Origin: Pyxidicoccus trucidator
GTDB lineage: Bacteria; Myxococcota; Myxococcia; Myxococcales; Myxococcaceae
Assembly: GCF_010894435.1 (NCBI RefSeq)
Contig: NZ_JAAIXZ010000009.1
Location: 103,242 to 167,241 of the forward strand
Length of the DNA: 64,000 nucleotides
Direction: 5' to 3'
Both the position numbers and the translations under genes were made by a program. Positions 1-8,203 of the stretch are shown piece by piece. Numbering within the stretch: position 1 is the first letter of the stretch; each line of letters begins with the position of its first letter. The notes under the pieces were generated by a model. That model made no database searches, had not been told where the DNA came from, and saw only the letters and a list, made by a program, of their open reading frames with translations.

Positions 1-2073
1 GTTGACGCCCTTCTTCGAGAAGGTGTTGGAGATGTCCGCCAGCAGGCCCGGCCGGTCCGCCGTCAGCACGCGCAGGGTGACGGGGCGCTTGAAGTCCCCG
101 CGTACGTCCCATGTCACGTCCACGCGCCGCTCGGGGTCCGTGGCCAGCGCCTTCTCACAGCCGACCGTGTGCACCGTCACTCCCCGTCCCCGGGTGATGA
201 AGCCGGCGATGGGGTCGCCGGGGACGGGGTTGCAACACCGTCCGAAGCGCACGAGCACGTCGTCCACGCCGCCAATCTGCACGCCGCTGCGGTTGCTGCG
301 GCCCACCAGCCGCTTGGCCAGGTCCGTGACGCGGGACAGGCCGGGCAGCATGGAGCTGCTGACGGAGTTGCCCCCGGGCACGCCGTTGCCGTCGCCGCGC
401 GCCGCGGTCTCCGCCGCGGAGAGCTTCTCCTGCGGCACCAGCCGCTGCACCAACTGCTGCGGCGTCACCTTGCCGTAGCCGATGGCCACCAGCAGGTCGT
501 CCTCGACGCGGAAGCCCAGCTCCTCGGCGACCTTCTTCATCTCCCCGGACTTGAGCAGCCGGTTGAAGTTGAGCTGGAAGCGCTTCAGCTCGCGGTCCGT
601 CAGCTCGCGGCCCAGCTGGAGGCTCTTGTCGCGCTGCTGCTGCTTGATGAAGCCGCGGATGCGCTGCTGCGCGCGGCTCGTCTTGACGAAGGTGAGCCAG
701 TCCTTGGACGGGTGCTGCTGCGGGCTGGTCAGCACTTCCACCGTGTCGCCGTTCTTCAGCTTGTAGCGCAGCGGGACAATCTTCCCGTTCACCTTCGCGC
801 CCACGCACCGGTTGCCCACGTCCGAGTGGATGGCGTACGCGAAGTCCACCGGCGTGGCCCCGCGCGGCAGCGAGCGCACGTCGCCCTTGGGCGTGAAGAC
901 GAAGACCTCATCGGTGAAGAGGTCCACCTTCACCGTCTCGAGGAACTCCTTCGGGTCCTTCAAGTCTTGCTGCCACTCCATCAGCTGGCGCAGCCAGGCG
1001 AACTTCTCGTCATCCTTGGAGATGACCGCCTTGCCCTCCTTGTACTTCCAGTGGGCGGCGATGCCCTCCTCGGCGATCTTGTGCATCTCCGCGGTGCGGA
1101 TCTGCACCTCGACGCGCTCGCTCAAGGGGCCAATCACCGTGGTGTGCAGTGACTGGTACATGTTGGGCTTCGGAATCGCGATGAAGTCCTTGAAGCGCCC
1201 CGGCACCGGCTTCCACATCTCGTGCACCAGCCCGAGCGCCTCGTAGCAGGCGGGCGCCGCGGGGGCGATGATGCGGAAGGCGATGATGTCGTGGATCTGG
1301 TCGAAGTCGATGCCCTGCGCCTTGATCTTCTTGTAGATGCTGTAGACGTGCTTGAAGCGGCCGCTCACCTCGCCCTTCAGCCCGCGCTCCGCCAGCTTCG
1401 AGCGGATGAGGTCGCACGTGTCCTCGATGTACTTCTCGCGCTCCTTCTTGCGCTTGTTCAGCTTCTCCTGGAGCGCGAAGAACTCCTGCGGCTTCACGTA
1501 GCGGAAGCTCAGGTCCTCCAGCTCCGTCTTGATCCACGAGATGCCGAGCCGGTTCGCGAGCGGCGCGTAGATGTCCAGGGTCTCCTGGGCGATGCGCGCC
1601 TGCTTCTCCTCGGACATGTGGTCCAGCGTCCGCATGTTGTGCGTGCGGTCCGCCAGCTTCACGAGGATGACGCGGATGTCCTGCGCCATCGCGATGATCA
1701 TCTTCCGGAAGTTCTCCGCCTGCTTCTCCTCCTGGGAGAGCGTCGCGGACGCGGAGAACTTGGACAGCTTCGTGACGCCGTCCACCAGCTGGGCGACTTC
1801 CGCGCCGAACAGCTCCGTGAGCTCCTCGGCGGTGGCGAGTGTGTCCTCAATGGTGTCGTGGAGGAGGCCGGTGACGATGGATGCCTCGTCGAGCTTCAGC
1901 TCTCCGAGGATGCCCGCCACCTCGAGCGGGTGGACGAGGTAGGGCTCGCCAGACTTCCTCAGCTGGCCCTGGTGGACCTTGGCCGAGTAGACGTAAGCCT
2001 TCTTGATGATGTCCAGGTCAGGGTCCGGGTGATACGAGGAGACCCGTTGGAGGATGTCGTTCAGGCGAATCAT
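1..2073 (-). CDS. rel: Rel/SpoT-family bifunctional (p)ppGpp synthetase/hydrolase, C-terminus cut by window edge
   Basis: Makes and degrades the stringent-response alarmone (p)ppGpp in the cytoplasm. The reverse strand reads open from an ATG at 2071-2073 to base 1, exactly 691 codons with no stop. The HD hydrolase core is present (HDTIED near residues 72-77, DRTHN near 142), followed by the synthetase core (GRFKHVYSIYKK near 239-250, then EVQIRT) and a TGS domain (VFVFTPKGD...). The start of the C-terminal ACT domain (RPGLLADISN) is visible before the edge. Both catalytic halves look intact, so this should be the bifunctional Rel type. No strong ribosome site precedes the ATG. It is divergent from the FHA gene at 2231. 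Confidence 0.96.
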   Translation of the reverse strand, partial: MIRLNDILQRVSSYHPDPDLDIIKKAYVYSAKVHQGQLRKSGEPYLVHPLEVAGILGELKLDEASIVTGLLHDTIEDTLATAEELTELFGAEVAQLVDGVTKLSKFSASATLSQEEKQAENFRKMIIAMAQDIRVILVKLADRTHNMRTLDHMSEEKQARIAQETLDIYAPLANRLGISWIKTELEDLSFRYVKPQEFFALQEKLNKRKKEREKYIEDTCDLIRSKLAERGLKGEVSGRFKHVYSIYKKIKAQGIDFDQIHDIIAFRIIAPAAPACYEALGLVHEMWKPVPGRFKDFIAIPKPNMYQSLHTTVIGPLSERVEVQIRTAEMHKIAEEGIAAHWKYKEGKAVISKDDEKFAWLRQLMEWQQDLKDPKEFLETVKVDLFTDEVFVFTPKGDVRSLPRGATPVDFAYAIHSDVGNRCVGAKVNGKIVPLRYKLKNGDTVEVLTSPQQHPSKDWLTFVKTSRAQQRIRGFIKQQQRDKSLQLGRELTDRELKRFQLNFNRLLKSGEMKKVAEELGFRVEDDLLVAIGYGKVTPQQLVQRLVPQEKLSAAETAARGDGNGVPGGNSVSSSMLPGLSRVTDLAKRLVGRSNRSGVQIGGVDDVLVRFGRCCNPVPGDPIAGFITRGRGVTVHTVGCEKALATDPERRVDVTWDVRGDFKRPVTLRVLTADRPGLLADISNTFSKKGVN

Positions 2074-2108
2074 CGAGGGAGCGGTAATCGTAACTTTGAC
2101 CCCATGGG

Positions 2109-2124
2109 GGGGCAACGTTGCCCC
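2109..2124. promoter_or_regulatory. 16-base perfect palindrome between rel and an FHA gene
   Basis: GGGGCAACGTTGCCCC is a perfect inverted repeat with no spacer in the 157-base divergent intergenic region, 36 bases upstream of the rel start. Such symmetry suits a dimeric regulator operator. No regulator is identified, so the role is inferred. Confidence 0.4.
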
Positions 2125-2230
2125 ACACTGAGGTGTTCCAATTCACGTCCGGGGCTGTCCGAGTATCCCACCCGGCGCGTTCGCTTTCGTTGACCCGACG
2201 TTTTACGGGCCCCTAGATTCGGCTTCTCCC

Positions 2231-3439
2231 ATGTCACAGCTCCTGCTGTCCGCCCTTGCCGTGGTCTGCCCGAACTGTGACGGGTATAATCCGCCTCGCT
2301 CGGCCGCCTGTGTCCTCTGTGGGCAGGCCCTGGGGGAGGCCCCCTCCGCCCGCCCGCCTGCCCTGAAGCCGGCCGGAGGCACACCCCGTCCCGTCGCGCC
2401 GCCTCCCGGGCGTCCCGTGCCGGTGTCCACCTTCCCCGGCCCCAAGGGGGAGTCGGGCACTCCCCCCACCACTCCGCTGCCCCCGAGCGCCATCCCCCCG
2501 GGGCTGCGCCCCTCGGCGAGGACGCCTCCGCCCACCGCGGCGGCGGGACTGCAGGTGGAGCGGCCGGTTCCCGTGGGGATGCGCGCCACGGCCCCGGCCG
2601 GCGGGCCCGCGGCGCCTCCCGTGGCCGCGCGGGTGTCGGGAAGCCCGGCGCCGGTGCCTCCGGGCCCTGCCGTCACCCGGCCTCCGCCCCCGGTTCCGGA
2701 CAGTGCGATGCCCTCCCGGTCGGGGATTCCCTCCGTGGGGGGGACGCCCCCCGTGGCGGCGCCTGGAGCCGCGCGCCCGGCGCCCCCGGCCGCCTCCCGC
2801 TTCGGACTGGCCGTCATCTCCGGCTCCACGCGGGGCCAGCGCTACAAGCTGCCCGTCACCGGCTGCGTCGTCGGCCGCCAGCGCGGCGCCATCCTGTTCC
2901 CGGACGACGCGTACGTGTCGCCCCTGCACGCCACCTTCCTGGTGAAGGACGGGGCCCTCTTCGTGCGCGACGAGTCGAGCGCCTCGGGCGTCTTCGTCGC
3001 CGTCGCCGGGACGGAGGCCCTCGCTCCCAAGACGCTCTTCAGCGCGGGCCAGCGGCTGTTCCGCTTCACCGGCCGGCTGGAAGTGGCGCCGCCGGTGGCG
3101 GGCCGCCCCCACGTCTACGGCGCACCCGTGCCGCTCGGGCAGGCCGTCTATGGCGTGGAGGAGGTCCTCGTGGGTGGCCGCGCGGGCCGCGCGGTGGTGA
3201 CGGCGGCGCCACTGCTCACCATCGGACAGGCGAACTGTGACTTGAGCTTCCCGGGCGACGAGGGACTGGCCGGACGCCACTGCGAGCTCTCCCCCACTCC
3301 GACGGGCGCCCTGCTGAGGGACTTGTCGGGCGGGCTGGGCACGTACATCCGGCTTGCGTCGGGCGTGGAGCGCCCGCTGCGTCCGGGAGACCGCGTCCGC
3401 CTGGGCCAGCACGTGCTGCAGGTGGAGAACCTGGGCTGA
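2231..3439 (+). CDS. FHA-domain protein with N-terminal zinc ribbon, two FHA modules
   Basis: A 402-residue protein expected to bind phosphothreonine peptides, probably from Ser/Thr kinases. Residues 13-32 carry a zinc-ribbon pattern (CPNC ... CVLC). A long Pro/Ala-rich linker follows to about residue 195. The first FHA module is near 197-280 (GCVVGRQ, SPLHATF). The second is near 295-400 (LLTIGQ, LAGRHCEL, GLGTYIRL). The kinase gene at 3551-5266 converges on it and has the same N-terminal ribbon, so it is a plausible phosphorylation partner. No signal peptide or catalytic domain is seen. Partner specificity is unknown. Confidence 0.85.
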   Translation: MSQLLLSALAVVCPNCDGYNPPRSAACVLCGQALGEAPSARPPALKPAGGTPRPVAPPPGRPVPVSTFPGPKGESGTPPTTPLPPSAIPPGLRPSARTPPPTAAAGLQVERPVPVGMRATAPAGGPAAPPVAARVSGSPAPVPPGPAVTRPPPPVPDSAMPSRSGIPSVGGTPPVAAPGAARPAPPAASRFGLAVISGSTRGQRYKLPVTGCVVGRQRGAILFPDDAYVSPLHATFLVKDGALFVRDESSASGVFVAVAGTEALAPKTLFSAGQRLFRFTGRLEVAPPVAGRPHVYGAPVPLGQAVYGVEEVLVGGRAGRAVVTAAPLLTIGQANCDLSFPGDEGLAGRHCELSPTPTGALLRDLSGGLGTYIRLASGVERPLRPGDRVRLGQHVLQVENLG

Positions 3440-3452
3440 GCGGCTGTCGCGC

Positions 3453-3471
3453 GCCGCCTCCCCGAGGCGGC
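3453..3471. terminator. Hairpin between convergent FHA and kinase genes
   Basis: GCCGCCTC and GAGGCGGC pair perfectly around a 3-base loop, just after the FHA stop codon and before the converging kinase stop. No T-run follows. It probably serves as a bidirectional terminator. Confidence 0.5.
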
Positions 3472-3550
3472 GTGGGCCCGAGGTGACGGCGCCGGGCCGC
3501 GCGACGGACTTCATCCGCTGCCCGGCTTCAGGGCGAGAAGCGCGTCCTCT

Positions 3551-5266
3551 TCAGGGAGTGCCGGGCCGCGCGAGGGCCTCGCCGAGGCGCTGCTTGATGA
3601 GGTCGCGGGCCTTGGAGTCGGGCACCTCATTCAGGTGCCGCTCCCACCAGCCGCGGGCCTCGGCCATGTCCGGGTTGGGGCGGTTCCAGTAGGCGTCGCC
3701 CAGCTTCAGCGCCAGCTCCGGGTCCCCGCTCACGCCGAACGCATCCAGGTACTTCGTGGTCGCGAGGCCGATATCCAGCCGCTGCAGGGCCTGGTCCCCC
3801 TCCCGCGTGAGCTTCCGGGCGCGCTCCACGTTGCGGTCGTTCGAGGAAATCTGCCGCGAGTAGAGCGGCACATAGCCGCCGCTCTGGACGGAGCCCGAGC
3901 CGCCGCCGGGCACCGGCGCGTTCTTCGGCACGGAGTACGGCTGCAGGTCCTGCGCCCCGCTGCCGGGGCCCACCGTGAAGTAGTAGGCGAAGAAGCCCAC
4001 GGCGGCGACCACCAGCAGGATGGTCAGCGACTTGAAGAAGAACGCAACGCCGCTCCCACCGCCCGAGCCCGGGTTGGTGGGCACCAGCGAGTCCGTCTGC
4101 TCGATGGCGACGGTGGGCATGTCGTGCGCGTTCGCCGGCAGGGGCGCGAGCACGCCCGGCAGCGCGCGCACCGTGGCCTCCACCGTCACCTCGTTGCTGT
4201 CCCAGCCCGGCACGGTGGCGTCCCGGCCTTCGTTCATCGGGCCGCCGGTGGACTTGCGCGGCAGCGGCGCCAGCACCGCGGAGGGCTGCGCGCGGCGGGG
4301 CGAGGCCTCGGCGCGGCGGCGCTCCTTCTCCGCGGCCTGCAGCTCCGCCTTGAAGGCCTCGGCGTTGGCCGGGCGGTCATCCGGGCTCTTCGAGAGCGCC
4401 CGGAGGATGAGCCGCTCCAGCCCCGGGGAGATGCGCGCATCCGGCCGGCGCCGCGTGGGCGGCGGAGGCTCCTCGGTGAGGTGCTTGGTGGCGAAGCCCA
4501 CCGCCGAGTCGGACTCGAAGGGCAGCAGGCCCGTCATCAACTGGTAGAGGATGACGCCCACCGCGTACAGGTCCGAGCGGTGGTCCAGCTGCGCGCCCCG
4601 GGCCTGCTCCGGGGACATGTACTCGGGGGTGCCGCAGACGAAGCCCGCGCGGGTGAGCGCCGGCCCGTCGTCGGTGGAGTCCGTAATCTTGGCGATGCCG
4701 AAGTCCAGCACCTTCACGAAGTCACCTTCGTTGCGGCGCTGCTCCACCATGATGTTCTCGGGCTTGAGGTCCCGGTGGATGACGCCGGCGCCGTGCGCGT
4801 CCGACAGCGCGCTCAGCACCTGGCTGACGAGCTTCACCACCCGCGCCTCGCTCAGCGGCCACTCGCGGCTGAGAATCTGGTGCAGGTCCTGCCCCGCCAC
4901 GTACTCCATGGCGATGAAGAGCGCGCCGTCCTCGGCCTGGCCGAAGTCCAGCACGCTGATGGAGTTGACGTGGTTGAGGCGGCTGGCGGCCTTCGCCTCG
5001 CGCTGGAAGCGCGCCACGGTGCGCTCGTCGGACAGCAGCGTGCGACGCAGCACCTTGAGCACCACCACCTTGTCCAGCGCGAGCTGGCGGGCGCGGTACA
5101 CCTTGCCCATGCCGCCCTCGCCGATGAGGGCTTCCACCCGGTACTTCTGGGCGATGGTCATGCCGACGTACTCGTCGGCGTCGGCCGCGCGCACGATCGT
5201 CGCCCCGCATGCGGGACAGAAACGGGAGGATTCTTGGGCGTCAGCGCCGCAGGAGGGGCAGAACAA
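3551..5266 (-). CDS. Membrane-anchored Ser/Thr protein kinase with zinc ribbon and C-terminal repeat region
   Basis: Eukaryote-type kinase of 571 residues. A zinc ribbon (CPSC, CPAC) occupies residues 3-20. The kinase domain spans about 41-310 with GEGGMGKVY at 49-57, Lys71, HRDLKPEN at 164-171, DFGIAK near 188 and a GTPEYMSPEQ activation segment, so all catalytic residues are present. A Pro/Ala-rich stretch is followed by one transmembrane segment (near 405-430) and a soluble TPR-like C-terminus, probably periplasmic. The start codon is TTG at 5264-5266, chosen because the zinc ribbon begins directly after it and no better in-frame start lies upstream. It is divergent from a second zinc-ribbon FHA gene at 5382. 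Confidence 0.93.
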   Translation of the reverse strand: MFCPSCGADAQESSRFCPACGATIVRAADADEYVGMTIAQKYRVEALIGEGGMGKVYRARQLALDKVVVLKVLRRTLLSDERTVARFQREAKAASRLNHVNSISVLDFGQAEDGALFIAMEYVAGQDLHQILSREWPLSEARVVKLVSQVLSALSDAHGAGVIHRDLKPENIMVEQRRNEGDFVKVLDFGIAKITDSTDDGPALTRAGFVCGTPEYMSPEQARGAQLDHRSDLYAVGVILYQLMTGLLPFESDSAVGFATKHLTEEPPPPTRRRPDARISPGLERLILRALSKSPDDRPANAEAFKAELQAAEKERRRAEASPRRAQPSAVLAPLPRKSTGGPMNEGRDATVPGWDSNEVTVEATVRALPGVLAPLPANAHDMPTVAIEQTDSLVPTNPGSGGGSGVAFFFKSLTILLVVAAVGFFAYYFTVGPGSGAQDLQPYSVPKNAPVPGGGSGSVQSGGYVPLYSRQISSNDRNVERARKLTREGDQALQRLDIGLATTKYLDAFGVSGDPELALKLGDAYWNRPNPDMAEARGWWERHLNEVPDSKARDLIKQRLGEALARPGTP

Positions 5267-5381
5267 GTCAGCGTTCCACAGTCGGGTGGGGTCCGGACTT
5301 CATCACGTCGCTCGGGTGAGGGGCAAGCCGCGCACAAGGCGAGCAACCAGGCTCGGCCCCTGGTAGAACGCGGAGATCGCC

Positions 5382-6149
5382 ATGGACGCCGTGGAATATT
5401 GCCCCCGCTGTGATACCGAGAATGCCCGGGACGCCACCGTCTGCCGGGCCTGTGGCTCGCCCCTGCGCTCCGGGACGATGGTGATGGCCGTCGCCAGCAT
5501 CACCTCGCGCCCGCAGGTCTCCATCCGGGTGGTGCGCGCGGACGGAGGCCCCGAGTCCGTCGTCCGGATGCAGCGCGACACCCTCACCTGCGGCCAGCAG
5601 GGAGAAATCGCGCTGCCGGACGACCCCTTCATCATGCCCGTCCAGCTGCGCTTCTTCTTCTCCGGAGCCCGGCTGGCCGTGGAGGACGTGGGCGGCGCCA
5701 ACGGCGTCTTCGTCCGCCTGCGCCAGGAGCGCGAGGTGTCCCCCGGCGGAGAGCTCCGCCTGGGACGTCAGCGCCTCGTGCTGGAGCCCATCCCCGCCGC
5801 GGCCACCGGCCCGGGCGGCACCCAGGTGTGGGGCTCGCCGGATCCCGGCTACCGCCTGCGCCTGGTGCAACTGTTGGAGGGTGGACTGAGGGGCGGGGCC
5901 TACCCCCTGCGCGAGGGAGACAACCTGCTGGGCCGCGAGCAGGGCGACCTCACCTTCCCCACGGATGGCTTCGTGTCCGGCCGTCACGCCGTTCTGCAGG
6001 TGCGTCAGGACCGGCTCCAGGTCCGCGACGTGGGCTCGTCCAACGGCACCTTCATCCGCCTGGCGGGCCCCACCTTCGTGGACAACGGGGACCACTTCCT
6101 CATCGGCCGCCAGCTGCTGCGCGTCGAAATCCAGGCGCCCGCGGCCTGA
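5382..6149 (+). CDS. FHA-domain protein with N-terminal zinc ribbon (second)
   Basis: A 255-residue protein with a zinc ribbon (CPRC, CRAC) at residues 7-26 followed directly by two FHA modules (about 40-130 and 150-250). The second shows the classic FHA signature: LLGREQ, SGRHAVL, SSNGTFIRL. The first is less canonical. It lacks the long linker of the FHA protein at 2231. It starts 115 bases from the divergent kinase gene and has GGAG before the ATG. It is likely a phosphothreonine reader for that kinase, inferred from adjacency and the shared ribbon. Confidence 0.87.
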   Translation: MDAVEYCPRCDTENARDATVCRACGSPLRSGTMVMAVASITSRPQVSIRVVRADGGPESVVRMQRDTLTCGQQGEIALPDDPFIMPVQLRFFFSGARLAVEDVGGANGVFVRLRQEREVSPGGELRLGRQRLVLEPIPAAATGPGGTQVWGSPDPGYRLRLVQLLEGGLRGGAYPLREGDNLLGREQGDLTFPTDGFVSGRHAVLQVRQDRLQVRDVGSSNGTFIRLAGPTFVDNGDHFLIGRQLLRVEIQAPAA

Positions 6150-6206
6150 GGGGCGCCTGGCAGCCCGCGCCTGTCAGCTCGCGCCTGTCAGCTCAGGAGT
6201 CCGTGA

Positions 6207-6236
6207 GGGCCGCACGGGAGCTTCCCCGCGCGGCCC
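6207..6236. terminator. Hairpin between convergent FHA and dksA-like genes
   Basis: GGGCCGC (6207-6213) pairs with GCGGCCC (6230-6236), with a further inner GGGA/TCCC stem. It lies between converging stop codons. No T-run follows. Confidence 0.4.
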
Positions 6237-6251
6237 CTGGCGCCCCGGCGC

Positions 6252-6614
6252 TCAGCCGTAGGACTTCTCCTTCTTCTCCTGCTCCTCCTTGCAGCGGATG
6301 CAGAGGGTCGTCACCGGACGCGCCTCCAGCCGCTTGGGGGAGATGTCCTCCTCGCACCGCTCGCAGATGCCGAACGTCCCATCTTCGATGCGGGCGAGCG
6401 CCTTCTCGATCTTCTGCAGCAGGAACTTCTCCCGATCGCGCAGGCGGAACACCATCGACTGCGCATACTCGGAAGAGGCCAGGTCGATCTCGTCGGGGAG
6501 GTCGTCCGTGTCGAAGTTGGACTCCTCCACCAGGGTCTTCTTGGCGCTCTCGAGCAGGCTCGTCTTGCTGTCCTCGAGCATCTTCTTGTAACGCTTGAGA
6601 TCTTTCTGGTTCAC
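6252..6614 (-). CDS. dksA: DksA/TraR-family zinc-finger RNA polymerase regulator
   Basis: A 120-residue protein with a charged N-terminal coiled coil and a C-terminal C4 zinc finger (CERC ... CIRC near residues 85-109), followed by a lysine-rich tail. DksA proteins bind the RNA polymerase secondary channel and potentiate ppGpp. A GTG start at 6612-6614 is chosen: GGAG lies 8 bases upstream and the coiled coil begins at once (VNQKDLKRYKK). The longer ATG frame to 6659 adds 15 residues with no ribosome site. The gene is divergent from the diadenylate cyclase gene and close to rel. A less specialised TraR/DksA paralogue cannot be excluded. Confidence 0.88.
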   Translation of the reverse strand: MNQKDLKRYKKMLEDSKTSLLESAKKTLVEESNFDTDDLPDEIDLASSEYAQSMVFRLRDREKFLLQKIEKALARIEDGTFGICERCEEDISPKRLEARPVTTLCIRCKEEQEKKEKSYG

Positions 6615-6741
6615 AGCCTTCGCTCCAGTCCAGCGAGGGTTTGGGGCCCTGTCCCCCAAAAAAAGGGCCCGAAAGCTTTATTCATGTAACCTTCGGTGTC
6701 AAGCTGACCTGGGTATACACTGTGGGTGTAGGGAGGGGTTC

Positions 6742-7623
6742 TTGTCCGAGAACACGAAGTTCGATCGGGAGTTCTTGCGCTCGGCCCTCTCGCTGGCGGG
6801 CAAGAGCGAAGTGGATCACTTCCTCTACATCTGTGACACACCCATTCCTTCCGAAGAGTTCCGGGGCCGGCCTGCTCGCAAGAAGCTCGTGTACGCGGTG
6901 ACGATGCCGAAGCTGGCACAGGAACACCTCGCCAAGAAGGTACGCGCTCTTGTCATCCCCGCCTACGATTACTCGCGCACGGAGCGCGTGAAGGTGGCGC
7001 TCGTGTCCGCGCTGTCCCAGGGAGCGTTCAAGGAAGGCGACCTGGTGCTCTGCATGACGGGAAAGGTGGGCCGGGCGCCGGACACGCTGATGCAGATGCG
7101 CATCGGAGGCTCGCTGGACGACCGGCTGGCCATTGAAGGCGTGAAGCTGGGCGAGGAGTTCAACTCCCAGGTGGTGGACGCGCTCATCCAGCTCGCGCTG
7201 CAGATTGGCCAGGAGGGCTTCGAGGGCCACCCCATCGGCACCATCATCACCATCGGTGACCACACCACGGTGCTGGAGAAGAGCCGGCAGATGACCATCA
7301 ACCCGTTCCAGGGCATCTCCGAGTCGGAGCGGAACGTGCTGGACCCGAAGATTCGGGAGGCCATCAAGAACTTCTCCGTGCTGGACGGGGCCTTCGTCAT
7401 CCGCGAGGACGGCGTGGTGCTGGCCGCGGGCCGCTACCTCTCCGCCACGGACGACGCGGTGAAGATTCCGCTCGGCCTGGGCGCCCGTCACGCGGCCGCC
7501 GCCGGGATTACCTCCACCACGCAGTGCATCGCGCTGGTGGTGAGCCAGACGTCGGGCGCGGTGCGCCTCTTCAAGGGCGGCAACATCGTCCTGGAGCTGC
7601 ACCAGACGGCGCGCCGCACCTGA
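6742..7623 (+). CDS. Diadenylate cyclase with DisA_N domain (DacZ-like)
   Basis: Predicted to make cyclic di-AMP from two ATP. The protein is 293 residues. The C-terminal half is a DisA_N domain with the DGA motif (DGAFVIREDG). Where the family has RHR it shows RHAAA (GARHAAAAGIT), so the second catalytic motif is variant. The N-terminal half (about 20-140) contains a region like a pyruvate-kinase C-terminal domain, recalled from the archaeal DacZ architecture. The start is TTG at 6742-6744 with GGAGG five bases upstream. The longer ATG frame from 6595 overlaps the divergent dksA-like gene and lacks such a site. No transmembrane helices or DNA-binding HhH domain are seen. Confidence 0.85.
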   Translation: MSENTKFDREFLRSALSLAGKSEVDHFLYICDTPIPSEEFRGRPARKKLVYAVTMPKLAQEHLAKKVRALVIPAYDYSRTERVKVALVSALSQGAFKEGDLVLCMTGKVGRAPDTLMQMRIGGSLDDRLAIEGVKLGEEFNSQVVDALIQLALQIGQEGFEGHPIGTIITIGDHTTVLEKSRQMTINPFQGISESERNVLDPKIREAIKNFSVLDGAFVIREDGVVLAAGRYLSATDDAVKIPLGLGARHAAAAGITSTTQCIALVVSQTSGAVRLFKGGNIVLELHQTARRT

Positions 7624-7627
7624 AGCT

Positions 7628-8188
7628 TCAGCGCTCCTGCTCCTTCAGCTCCTCGCGGTAGATGTCCGCCAGGGCATGCGCGCGCTCCACCTCGTCGCGC
7701 GCGGCGTCCACCACCAGGGCCTGCTCGAAGCGGGCCACGCGCTCGCGCATGGCCTCGGTGACGATGCCGCCCACGGTGATACGGGCGGAGGCGCTCTCCC
7801 GCTCGCGGCGCAGCTCCAGCACCCGGTCTCCCAGCTCCGCCGCGGCCTCCAGCAGCAGCTTCCCGTCCGCGTCCGCGCGCTCCAGCGAGTCCCGCGTGGA
7901 GGCGAGCAGCGACTCCGCCTGCTCGCTGTCCTTGCGCAGCACGGCCATGGCCCGGGTGTCGCCGCGGCCTTCCGCGGTGGTGTGGCGCGAGGCGATGTCC
8001 TCCAGCCGGCGCGTGTACCGCTCCACGGCGCGGGTGAGGTCTCCCTTGAGGGCCAGCAGCGTGGCCGCGGACTTGCGGACCTGGGCCCCCTGGCGCTCCA
8101 GGTTCTCGATGAGCTGGTCCAGCGCGGCGAGCGGGTCCGCCGGCCGGGAGGGCTCCTTCTTCTTGCGATTCCACAGGCCGAAGAACAT
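7628..8188 (-). CDS. Coiled-coil protein of unknown function, last gene of the MoxR-vWA run
   Basis: A 186-residue, mostly helical, highly charged protein. A basic, aromatic N-terminus (MFFGLWNRKKKEP) may touch membrane. A long heptad-rich region (about 25-175) follows, loosely PspA-like in composition, with no catalytic motif. It starts 15 bases after the vWA gene stop, so the two are probably co-transcribed. Its 3' end meets that of the cyclase gene (stops about 4 bases apart). A structural or adaptor role for the upstream ATPase is inference only. Confidence 0.7.
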   Translation of the reverse strand: MFFGLWNRKKKEPSRPADPLAALDQLIENLERQGAQVRKSAATLLALKGDLTRAVERYTRRLEDIASRHTTAEGRGDTRAMAVLRKDSEQAESLLASTRDSLERADADGKLLLEAAAELGDRVLELRRERESASARITVGGIVTEAMRERVARFEQALVVDAARDEVERAHALADIYREELKEQER

Positions 8189-8203
8189 GGCGTGGCCGCA
8201 AGC

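Noticed and set aside
3635..5413. Long plus-strand frames opposite the kinase gene
   Set aside because: They are antisense shadows caused by high GC in codon position 3. They lack motifs and are rich in Arg/Ala/His/Leu.
6170..6200. Short direct repeat GCGCCTGTCAGCTC twice in tandem
   Set aside because: It is only two copies in a 3' intergenic gap and probably a small local duplication.
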